A stretch of 5,298 nucleotides of DNA from Bacteroidota bacterium (GTDB lineage Bacteria > Bacteroidota > Bacteroidia > Flavobacteriales > Flavobacteriaceae), in assembly GCA_022601215.1 (NCBI GenBank), contig JAHZIZ010000145.1, forward strand, positions 1 through 5,298. The letters are read 5' to 3'. Below the pieces are notes generated by a model, which was not told where the DNA came from, made no database searches, and worked only from the letters and a program-made list of their open reading frames with translations. The number at the start of each line of letters is the position of its first letter. Position 1 is the stretch's first letter. Made by a program: the position numbers and the translations under genes. Of this stretch, positions 1-5,298 are shown in pieces.

Positions 1-1
1 A

Positions 2-667
2 AATAGTAATGGAGATGAAGAGGAGGATGCAAATACTATATACGTGCCTTTTTCTACCTTTTCTCAAGCTTTCAACAGGGCAGATAATGTTGGGTGGATG
101 GCTATAACAGCTCACGATAATACAAGTATTACAGGACTAAAACCTAGAATAATGTCCATAATGCGCGAACAACGAAGTGTACACCCTGAAGATAAGCGCG
201 CTATTGGGAGTTTTGATTTAGCCGAACGATTTGCGCGTATCAGCGGGTTATTCAGTATTCTTTCGGTCGTGGGTTATGTTGTAGGATCACTGATTCTAAT
301 TTCTGGAGCCATTGGAATAAGTAATATTATGCTCATTGTAGTGAAAGAGCGTACCAAGGAAATAGGAGTTCGTCGTGCATTGGGGGCGACGCCTTGGAAC
401 ATTCGATTGCAAATATTACAAGAATCTGTCTTTTTAACTATTGTCTCTGGTATGGCGGGAATCGCTTTTGCGGCTTTTGTTATTTGGGTAATGAATGCAA
501 TTTTAGACAGTGTTGGTCCAGTGGATAACTTTGCCAACCCTTCTGTTCAAATAGGAGTCGTTGTAACGGCATTTGTCATATTAATTGTTTCTGGAGTATT
601 AGCAGGGTTAATTCCCGCTACTCGAGCAACCAAAATGAAACCTGTCGATGCTTTGCGAACCGATTAA
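2..667 (+). CDS. MacB/FtsX-type ABC transporter permease, C-terminal part (5' partial)
   Basis: This is the inner-membrane permease of a MacB-like tripartite ABC exporter. The frame is open to the left edge, so the true start lies outside the window; the GTG at 44 is an internal Val codon in the stretch IYVPFSTF, not a start. About 221 residues are visible. First comes an acidic loop (NGDEEEDANT) and the end of the MacB periplasmic core domain. A long hydrophobic segment follows (about residues 68-100 counted from the GTG), then the cytoplasmic coupling region KERTKEIGVRRALGAT (101-116), then two more membrane segments (about 128-153 and 168-192). It ends with the typical IPATRATKMKPVDALR tail, which matches the C-terminus of the MacB family closely. 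In this family the periplasmic domain and mechanotransmission drive substrate through an adaptor and TolC rather than across the inner membrane. Whether an ATPase domain is fused N-terminally, as in E. coli MacB, or encoded separately cannot be seen. The adaptor gene follows 30 bases downstream. Confidence 0.93.
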   Translation, partial: NSNGDEEEDANTIYVPFSTFSQAFNRADNVGWMAITAHDNTSITGLKPRIMSIMREQRSVHPEDKRAIGSFDLAERFARISGLFSILSVVGYVVGSLILISGAIGISNIMLIVVKERTKEIGVRRALGATPWNIRLQILQESVFLTIVSGMAGIAFAAFVIWVMNAILDSVGPVDNFANPSVQIGVVVTAFVILIVSGVLAGLIPATRATKMKPVDALRTD

Positions 668-697
668 ACTAACAACAATCAAATAATACGATACAAA
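668..697 (+). promoter_or_regulatory. A-rich leader in front of adaptor 1, no Shine-Dalgarno
   Basis: The 30-base gap between the permease stop and the ATG at 698 is rich in A and has few G. It contains no purine box resembling a Shine-Dalgarno and no inverted repeat that could terminate transcription. A-rich, SD-poor initiation regions are usual in Bacteroidota. The gap is too short for a separate promoter to be likely, so cotranscription with the permease is inferred. Confidence 0.4.
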
Positions 698-1858
698 ATG
701 AAAAGAGTAGGAACTGTAATTTTACTTGCCATAATAGTTTTAGGCTGCATTGGAGGTATTTATTATCTCTATCAAAAAAATCAGGAAGACCCTGTTACCT
801 ATACCACAGAGTCTGCGTCTAAAGGAAGTGTCATTAAAAAGACAGTGGCGACAGGGAGTATTGTTCCCAAGGAAGAGGTGCTAATTAAGCCTAATATTTC
901 AGGGATTATTGATGAAATTTATGTGGAAGCTGGCGATGTGATTGAGGCAGGTGATTTAATCGCTAAAGTAAAAGTAGTGCCTAATATTAATTCATTGAGC
1001 TCGGCTAAAAACAACATCAATGCGGCAAGGACTTCTGTGGAAACAGCACGCCTTGCATTTGAAAGTCAGAAGAGTATTTATTTCCGACAAAAAGAACTGT
1101 TTGATAAAGGAGTGATTTCGGCCAATGAGTTTGACAGTGCACAGCTTACCTATGATCAAGCGCAGCAACGATATAGTCAGGAAAAAGTAGCGTTAAATGG
1201 CGCACAACAAACTTTTGATATTGTAAGGACGGGAACGACAAGAGGTTTGGGAGCAGTTGCCAATACAGAGATAAGGGCTACCGTTTCGGGAATGGTATTG
1301 GATGTGCCGGTTAAAACAGGTAATCAAGTAATTGAATCGAATAATTTTAATGATGGAACAACGATTGCTACCTTAGCAGATGTGGATAAAATGATCTTTG
1401 AAGGCAAGGTAGACGAAAGTGAAGTTGGAAAAATTTCGGAAAAGCTAGCGCTAGAGATTACGGTAGGTGCTATTGAAGGAAAAAAGTTTGATGCAATATT
1501 GGATTATATTGCTCCAAAAGGGGTAGAAGAGAATGGAGCTATTCAGTTTGAAATAAAAGGCACACTTAGTAAAAAAGATACTACCTTTATAAGGGCAGGC
1601 TTGAGTGCTAATGCCTCCATTATTTTGGCAAGAGCAGACAGTGTGTTAACTATTAAAGAAGCGCTTGTACAGTACGACCCAAAAACACTTGAACCTTTTG
1701 TTGAAGTAGAAATGGGAGATCAGGATTTTGAAAGAAAGCCTATTGAATTAGGTATTAGCGACGGAATAAATGTTGAAGTAAAGAGCGGTATTACTGAAGA
1801 GGATGAAGTGAAAGTGTGGAACCAATTAAAGCCTGCTCAAAACTTTGGAGGCAGATAA
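698..1858 (+). CDS. Efflux periplasmic adaptor (HlyD/MacA-type membrane fusion protein), adaptor 1
   Basis: This 386-residue adaptor should bridge the upstream ABC permease and the downstream TolC channel. Domains in order: an N-terminal membrane anchor (about 4-25, after the basic MKR); the first half of the lipoyl domain (about 58-94, with VEAGDVIEAGDLIAKV); an alpha-helical hairpin (about 97-185); the second lipoyl half (about 190-226, IRATVSGMVLDVPVKTGNQV); a beta-barrel domain (about 229-310); and a short membrane-proximal domain to the end. At the hairpin tip, R130, L134 and S141 form a perfect RLS motif (R-x3-L-x6-S), the known TolC-docking signature of Gram-negative adaptors. The ATG at 698 is chosen because it gives a complete anchor with a basic start directly after the A-rich leader. 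C17 follows VLG, so a lipobox reading is possible, but the hydrophobic stretch continues past the cysteine and an uncleaved anchor is preferred. The length is normal for MacA-like proteins. The exported substrate is unknown. Confidence 0.93.
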   Translation: MKRVGTVILLAIIVLGCIGGIYYLYQKNQEDPVTYTTESASKGSVIKKTVATGSIVPKEEVLIKPNISGIIDEIYVEAGDVIEAGDLIAKVKVVPNINSLSSAKNNINAARTSVETARLAFESQKSIYFRQKELFDKGVISANEFDSAQLTYDQAQQRYSQEKVALNGAQQTFDIVRTGTTRGLGAVANTEIRATVSGMVLDVPVKTGNQVIESNNFNDGTTIATLADVDKMIFEGKVDESEVGKISEKLALEITVGAIEGKKFDAILDYIAPKGVEENGAIQFEIKGTLSKKDTTFIRAGLSANASIILARADSVLTIKEALVQYDPKTLEPFVEVEMGDQDFERKPIELGISDGINVEVKSGITEEDEVKVWNQLKPAQNFGGR

Positions 1859-1919
1859 ATTAACATTTTTTGTAACACTTTTATCAATCAAAAGACAAAT
1901 GCAACAACGACAATCAATA
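1859..1919 (+). promoter_or_regulatory. 61-base leader before the TolC-family gene
   Basis: This is the longest gap in the cluster. It is AT-rich with a T6 run near its left end (1866-1871) and an A-rich, SD-less right half leading to the ATG at 1920. I found no terminator hairpin and no good match to the Bacteroidota promoter (TTTG near -33 with TAnnTTTG near -7), so an internal promoter is possible but not supported. The TTG at 1845 and the ATG at 1899 lie in frame with the channel gene, but they would put extra non-signal residues ahead of a clean signal peptide. The sequence therefore favours 1920 as the start. Confidence 0.35.
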
Positions 1920-3365
1920 ATGAAGAACTTAGTAATCATATCTCTTTTGTTTTGTGCAGTGTTCTCTACACAAGCGCAGAATAAAAAATGGACCCTTAAG
2001 GAGTGTGTTGAACATGCGCTTGAAAATAATATTTCAGTCAAACAGATTGAATTAGACATGGAGCTTGCGGACATTGAAAAATCGGACGCTATTGGAAATT
2101 ATTTGCCAAATCTCAATGGATCTGCGTCGAACTCATGGGCTTCTGGTTTAACTCAAAATGTAACAACGGGAGTTTTAGAAACTCAGACGGTTAGAAATTC
2201 ATCGTATAGTCTAACAGCAGGGATCAATGTTTTTAGTGGATTGAGAAACCTACGAAGTATGCAACGGGCAGAACTTTCTAAGATTTCTGCAGAGTATGGA
2301 CTTTCAAAAATGAAAGACGATATCTCTTTATTTGTAGCTAACGCTTATCTTCAAGTGTTAACCAATAAAGCGAATTTGGATGTGATTACTTCTCAAAACG
2401 AAGTCACGCAAACACAAATTCAACGAACCTTAGATCTAGTTGATGCCGGGGTTTTACCTAGAGGAGATTTATTGGAAATACAAGCAACAGATGCAACGGA
2501 AAAACAAAATATAGCCGTGTCCGAAAACGCGGTGAAAATTTCACTTATTAGTCTGGCTCAATTACTTTTGGTTCAAGATTATGAGAATTTTGATATTGAA
2601 GATGAAGGGTATGATATTATTGACGAAGGGATTTCTGCAAAGAATATTTCAGAAATAATTACTGCCGCTCAAGAAAATCGTTCGGAAGTTAAAATAGCGG
2701 AGACTAATTTAGATGTTGCAAGGAAGGACGTTCAATTGGCTCAAAGCAGTTATTTTCCAACTATAAACGCTTTTATTAATTATAACACTCGTGAATCTGA
2801 TGCGAACCGATTTAGCCAAGCGCTAGATGTTGATAACCCAACGGTAACTCAAGAAATTGGTTTTGTGCAGGGAACTGGAGAAACAGTTCTGGGTATTGCT
2901 CCTAATTTTGTTACCCAAGAATTGGACCCACTGCCTTTTATAGACCAATTGTATTTAAATGATGGAATCTCCTATGGGTTGTCGTTAAACGTCCCAATTT
3001 TTAACGGGTTCTCAACTCGGAACCAAGTAAAAAGGAATAAGGTTAATGTTAAACGCCAAGAGTTGCTTCTAGAGCAGGCGAAATTGGACTTGGAATCTAC
3101 TATTTATCAGGCTTATGTAGATGCAAAAGGTTCCTTAACATCCTTTGAGGCAGCGCAAAAAGCCTTAGATTCTCAAGAATTAGCATATCAATATGCAAAA
3201 GATAGATATGATGTAGGATTGACAAATGCTTTCGATTTTAGTCAGTCCAAACTACGTTATGACAACGCCAGAATAGAAGTGAATAGAGCGAAATATGATT
3301 ATATATTTAAATTAAAAGTTCTAGAGTTGTATTTTGGTATATCCGCAACCGACCTAAAGTTCTAA
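1920..3365 (+). CDS. TolC-family outer-membrane efflux channel
   Basis: This encodes the outer-membrane duct of the exporter, 481 residues from the ATG at 1920. The start is chosen because it opens a textbook signal peptide (MKNLVIISLLFCAVFSTQA, cleavage expected after A19, before QNKK). There is no lipobox, so the protein is probably not lipidated. The mature part shows the two structural repeats of the outer-membrane efflux protein family. Repeat 1 covers about 25-230, with YLPNLNGSAS (61-70), the strand AGINVFSGLRN (100-110) and the helix-tip motif DAGVLPRGDLLEIQ (175-188). Repeat 2 covers about 243-475, with YFPTINAFINYN (278-289), the strand SLNVPIFNGFSTRNQ (355-369) and the tip motif DVGLTNAFDFSQS (431-443). 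The stretch at about 290-350 is a long loop region between strands and is probably extracellular. The protein ends in Phe, compatible with BAM recognition. It sits between two adaptor genes, only 3 bases before the second, so it presumably serves both. Confidence 0.94.
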   Translation: MKNLVIISLLFCAVFSTQAQNKKWTLKECVEHALENNISVKQIELDMELADIEKSDAIGNYLPNLNGSASNSWASGLTQNVTTGVLETQTVRNSSYSLTAGINVFSGLRNLRSMQRAELSKISAEYGLSKMKDDISLFVANAYLQVLTNKANLDVITSQNEVTQTQIQRTLDLVDAGVLPRGDLLEIQATDATEKQNIAVSENAVKISLISLAQLLLVQDYENFDIEDEGYDIIDEGISAKNISEIITAAQENRSEVKIAETNLDVARKDVQLAQSSYFPTINAFINYNTRESDANRFSQALDVDNPTVTQEIGFVQGTGETVLGIAPNFVTQELDPLPFIDQLYLNDGISYGLSLNVPIFNGFSTRNQVKRNKVNVKRQELLLEQAKLDLESTIYQAYVDAKGSLTSFEAAQKALDSQELAYQYAKDRYDVGLTNAFDFSQSKLRYDNARIEVNRAKYDYIFKLKVLELYFGISATDLKF

Positions 3366-3368
3366 ACC

Positions 3369-4667
3369 ATGAAAAGAAAAACACTTATTTGGATAATCGC
3401 TATTATTGTTCTTGCAATTATTGCACTTGTTGTAGCTAAAAAAGCTGGAATGGTTGGCGGTGCTGATAAAGGTGAAGAAGTTGAAGTATCTAAGATAGAG
3501 CCTATCACTATTATAGAGACTGTAGCTGCTACCGGTAAAATCCAACCCGAAGTAGAGGTGGCACTTTCTTCAGAAGTATCTGGAGAGATAATTGAACTTC
3601 CTGTCAAGGAAGGGCAACAAGTAAAAAAAGGCGACCTATTGGTTCGTATTAATCCTGACCTGATTCAAAGTGCATTGTCTCAAGCACAAGCTGGATTACA
3701 AAATGTGCGAGCTCAGTTAGCCCAGTCAGAAGCTAGCTTGAAAAATGCTGAACTCAATTATAATCGTAATAAAACTCTTTTCGATAAAGGCGTGATTTCT
3801 AAATCTGATTGGGATCGTTCTGTAGCCGATTTTGAAATGGCGCAAGCCAATAAGCAATCCGCTTACTATAATGTGCAAAGTGCTGCGGCTAATGTTAAGC
3901 AGACTAGAGATAATCTTACACGTACGAGTATTTTTGCTCCTATGGATGGAACAATTTCCAGGTTATCTGTTGAGTTAGGAGAACGTGTTGTAGGAACCGC
4001 GCAAATGGCAGGTACTGAAATTGTTCGCGTGGCGGATCTGAGCAATATGGAGGTTGAGGTAGATGTGAACGAAAATGATATTGTAAAAGTAGCTATTGGA
4101 GACTCAACCGTTGTGGAGGTTGATGCCTATTTAAAGAGAGAATTCAAAGGCTTAGTGACAGAAATTGCTAATTCTGCCGAGACTGCCTTAAGCGCAGATC
4201 AGGTGACAAATTTTAAAGTTAAAGTACGTATTCTTCCAACTTCTTATGAGGATTTAACCAAGGGAAAACCGGAGTATTTCTCTCCATTTAGACCTGGAAT
4301 GACGGCAACTGTTGATGTTATTACTGAAAAAAGAGAAAATATTATCGGAGTGCCTATTAGCGCGATCGTTGTTAAGGTGCCTTCAGATACAATCTCGAGA
4401 AGAGAAAAAAGAGAAGCGAAGATCACCTCTGTCGAAGAAGAGAAATTTGAAGGTGTGTTTGTGAATAAGAATGGTAAGGCTGTGTTAAAAGTAGTGAAAA
4501 CGGGAATTCAAGACGATAGTAATATCGAAGTAATTGAGGGACTTACAGAAGCGGATCTAGTTATTACAGGCCCGTATACTACGGTTACTAAGAAATTAAA
4601 GCCAGGAGAGGAAGTGATAGAGAAGGAAGACAAGGGAGGCGATAAAGAAGAGGATAGCGACGAATAA
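3369..4667 (+). CDS. Efflux periplasmic adaptor (HlyD/RND-type membrane fusion protein), adaptor 2 with acidic tail
   Basis: This is a second adaptor in the same operon, 432 residues, starting 3 bases after the channel gene. It has a basic N-terminus (MKRK) and a single uncleaved-looking anchor (about 6-23). Next come the first lipoyl half (about 62-96, VSGEIIELPVKEGQQVKKGDLL), a helical hairpin (about 97-183), the second lipoyl half (about 187-222, IFAPMDGTISRLSVELGERV), a beta-barrel (about 226-318) and a membrane-proximal domain (about 319-410). R133, L137 and S144 form a perfect RLS motif for TolC docking, and the eight residues LFDKGVIS are identical to adaptor 1. Outside the hairpin tip the two adaptors differ clearly, so they are old paralogs, not a fresh duplication. 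Two features set this one apart: a charged insertion (about 339-359, RREKREAK then EEEKF) in the membrane-proximal domain, and a hydrophilic acidic C-terminal tail (about 412-432, rich in E, D and K). The stop overlaps the tsaB start. Whether it pairs with the ABC permease or another pump is not shown by the sequence. Confidence 0.93.
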   Translation: MKRKTLIWIIAIIVLAIIALVVAKKAGMVGGADKGEEVEVSKIEPITIIETVAATGKIQPEVEVALSSEVSGEIIELPVKEGQQVKKGDLLVRINPDLIQSALSQAQAGLQNVRAQLAQSEASLKNAELNYNRNKTLFDKGVISKSDWDRSVADFEMAQANKQSAYYNVQSAAANVKQTRDNLTRTSIFAPMDGTISRLSVELGERVVGTAQMAGTEIVRVADLSNMEVEVDVNENDIVKVAIGDSTVVEVDAYLKREFKGLVTEIANSAETALSADQVTNFKVKVRILPTSYEDLTKGKPEYFSPFRPGMTATVDVITEKRENIIGVPISAIVVKVPSDTISRREKREAKITSVEEEKFEGVFVNKNGKAVLKVVKTGIQDDSNIEVIEGLTEADLVITGPYTTVTKKLKPGEEVIEKEDKGGDKEEDSDE

Positions 4668-4669
4668 TG
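4665..4669 (+). promoter_or_regulatory. TAATG stop-start overlap coupling adaptor 2 to tsaB
   Basis: The TAA stop of adaptor 2 (4665-4667) shares its last A with the ATG of tsaB (4667-4669). Such one-base overlaps normally mean that ribosomes finishing the first gene reinitiate on the second. A purine-rich stretch encoding the acidic tail lies just upstream (for example AGAGGAT ending about 11 bases before the ATG). It could help reinitiation, although its spacing is long for a Shine-Dalgarno. Confidence 0.7.
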
Positions 4670-5298
4670 GCAACAATACTTTGTATAGAAACAGCAACGA
4701 CAAATTGCAGTGTAGCGCTTTCGGTAAACGGAAGCGTTATTGCTTTACGGGAAGACAATAGCAAAGGATATTCTCATGCCGAAAAACTCCATGTCTTTAT
4801 AGAAGAAGTTCTTGCTGAATCAAAACTTGAAACAACCCATTTGGATGCTATTGCGGTAAGCAAAGGCCCCGGTTCGTATACGGGACTTCGAATTGGTGTT
4901 TCAGCGGCAAAAGGCCTTTGTTTTGCATTAGACATTCCTCTAATTTCGTTGCCTACACTTGAGGTGCTAGCTCATAAAATCTCAGGAGATTCTTATATTA
5001 TTCCTATACTGGATGCAAGGCGCATGGAAGTTTACTCCTGCGTGTTTAATGAAAGTATACAGGAGGTGCGAGATACACGTGCAGAAGTACTAGATAAAGA
5101 TTCTTTTTTAACCTATCTCGCTATGGGTAAAACGACCTTTATTGGAAGTGGAGTTGCAAAATTAAAGACGATTTGTAATCACTCTAATGCTATTTTTGTT
5201 GAAGATCAGTTGCCATCTGCTCATGAAATGGCTGCCTTGGCTATGGTTAAGCACAAAAAAAACGACATCGAAGATGTCGCTTATTTTGAGCCTTATTA
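4667..5298 (+). CDS. tsaB: TsaB, tRNA t6A37 threonylcarbamoyltransferase complex dimerization subunit (3' partial)
   Basis: TsaB is the non-catalytic ASKHA-fold partner of TsaD. In the cytoplasm it supports transfer of threonylcarbamoyl to A37 of tRNAs that read ANN codons. The frame opens with MATILCIETATTNCSVAL, the beta-hairpin start typical of the family. It continues through SKGPGSYTGLRIGVSAAKGL (65-84), the most diagnostic TsaB motif, then a proline and threonine stretch (LPTLEVLA, 95-102) and IPILDARRMEVY (112-123). It reaches DVAYFEPY at the right edge, which is close to the family C-terminus. There are 210 complete codons and two further bases with no stop; family members have roughly 220-230 residues, so only a short end is missing. 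The metal-binding histidines of TsaD are not expected here and are not seen. The start is fixed by the overlap with adaptor 2. In flavobacteria tsaB is, as far as I recall, often next to efflux genes of this kind; that is from memory and unchecked. Confidence 0.95.
   Translation, partial: MATILCIETATTNCSVALSVNGSVIALREDNSKGYSHAEKLHVFIEEVLAESKLETTHLDAIAVSKGPGSYTGLRIGVSAAKGLCFALDIPLISLPTLEVLAHKISGDSYIIPILDARRMEVYSCVFNESIQEVRDTRAEVLDKDSFLTYLAMGKTTFIGSGVAKLKTICNHSNAIFVEDQLPSAHEMAALAMVKHKKNDIEDVAYFEPY
5255..5279 (-). terminator. Possible intrinsic terminator for minus-strand transcription, inside the 3' end of tsaB
   Basis: A perfect 7-base inverted repeat (CGACATC at 5263-5269, GATGTCG at 5273-5279, loop of 3) directly adjoins an A8 run at 5255-5262. 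Read on the minus strand this is a hairpin followed at once by eight T, the form of an intrinsic terminator, and it would stop transcripts entering from the right. The stem is short and only moderately GC-rich. The bases also encode conserved-looking TsaB residues (KKNDIEDVAYFEP), so chance is a real alternative. The downstream gene and its orientation lie outside the window. Confidence 0.3.

Noticed and set aside
274..537. Minus-strand open frame opposite the permease
   Set aside because: It lies entirely within strong + strand coding sequence and resembles no known protein; it is a shadow of the real gene.
44..667. GTG at 44 as the start of a 207-residue protein
   Set aside because: The frame is open upstream to the window edge, and the residues before it (NGDEEEDANTIY) fit the MacB periplasmic region, so the gene is simply cut by the window.
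1445..1454. Perfect 10-base palindrome CTAGCGCTAG in adaptor 1
   Set aside because: It lies within the beta-barrel coding region (KLALEI), has no flanking symmetry or partner copy, and is easily explained by codon choice.
1844..1892. Possible Bacteroidota-type promoter before the TolC gene (TTTG boxes and TAACATTTTTTG)
   Set aside because: No TTTG / TAnnTTTG pair with acceptable spacing could be assembled.
1845..1919. TTG at 1845 or ATG at 1899 as the start of the TolC-family gene
   Set aside because: The TTG lies inside the end of adaptor 1, and both starts would place extra residues before a clean signal peptide that begins at the ATG at 1920.
1826..2074. Minus-strand open frame across the adaptor 1 / TolC junction
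   Set aside because: It overlaps the ends of two well-supported genes and has a Cys/Ser-rich composition typical of antisense reading; no leader or family motif supports it.
3354..3607. Two overlapping minus-strand open frames opposite the start of adaptor 2
   Set aside because: Both are antisense to the conserved anchor and lipoyl region, and neither has a recognisable domain.
4244..4426. Minus-strand open frame opposite the C-terminal part of adaptor 2
   Set aside because: It is short, fully antisense to conserved coding sequence, and has no supporting motif.
3369..4667. Adaptor 2 as a recent tandem duplicate of adaptor 1
   Set aside because: Outside the hairpin tip and general fold motifs the sequences differ widely, including the insertion and tail; there is no nucleotide-level repeat.

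Overview
The window is wall-to-wall protein coding on the + strand. It looks like part of a chromosomal operon from a member of Bacteroidota, most likely Flavobacteriia. The reasons are an AT-rich base composition, A-rich leaders without a clear Shine-Dalgarno in front of the starts at 698, 1920 and 3369, TAA as the stop of all four genes whose end is visible, and protein sequences of flavobacterial type. The taxon is an inference from style, not from a marker gene.

Layout, left to right: (1) the C-terminal part of a MacB/FtsX-type ABC transporter permease, cut by the left edge (2-667); (2) a periplasmic adaptor, or membrane fusion protein, here called adaptor 1 (698-1858); (3) a TolC-family outer-membrane channel whose real start is best placed at 1920, giving 481 residues (1920-3365); (4) a second, divergent adaptor with an acidic tail, here called adaptor 2 (3369-4667); (5) tsaB, a tRNA t6A-modification subunit, which overlaps adaptor 2 by one base and runs off the right edge (4667-5298). 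Gaps between genes are 30, 61, 3 and -1 bases, and I see no + strand terminator, so one polycistronic transcript is likely.

The first four genes make a tripartite ABC exporter: an inner-membrane permease (its ATPase is not visible and is presumably upstream or in the missing N-terminal part), periplasmic adaptors, and an outer-membrane duct. The substrate cannot be read from the sequence. The notable point is that one channel gene is flanked by two different adaptors. Both carry an intact RLS motif (R-x3-L-x6-S) at the predicted TolC-docking tip, which raises the possibility of a mixed adaptor ring. The other points of interest are an essential-type tRNA modification gene translationally coupled to the exporter, and a perfect hairpin next to an A8 run near the end of tsaB, which on the minus strand reads as an intrinsic terminator.

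No mobile element, RNA gene, CRISPR array or sign of recent transfer was seen. I do not see a clearly new system here; the dual-adaptor arrangement is the best lead.
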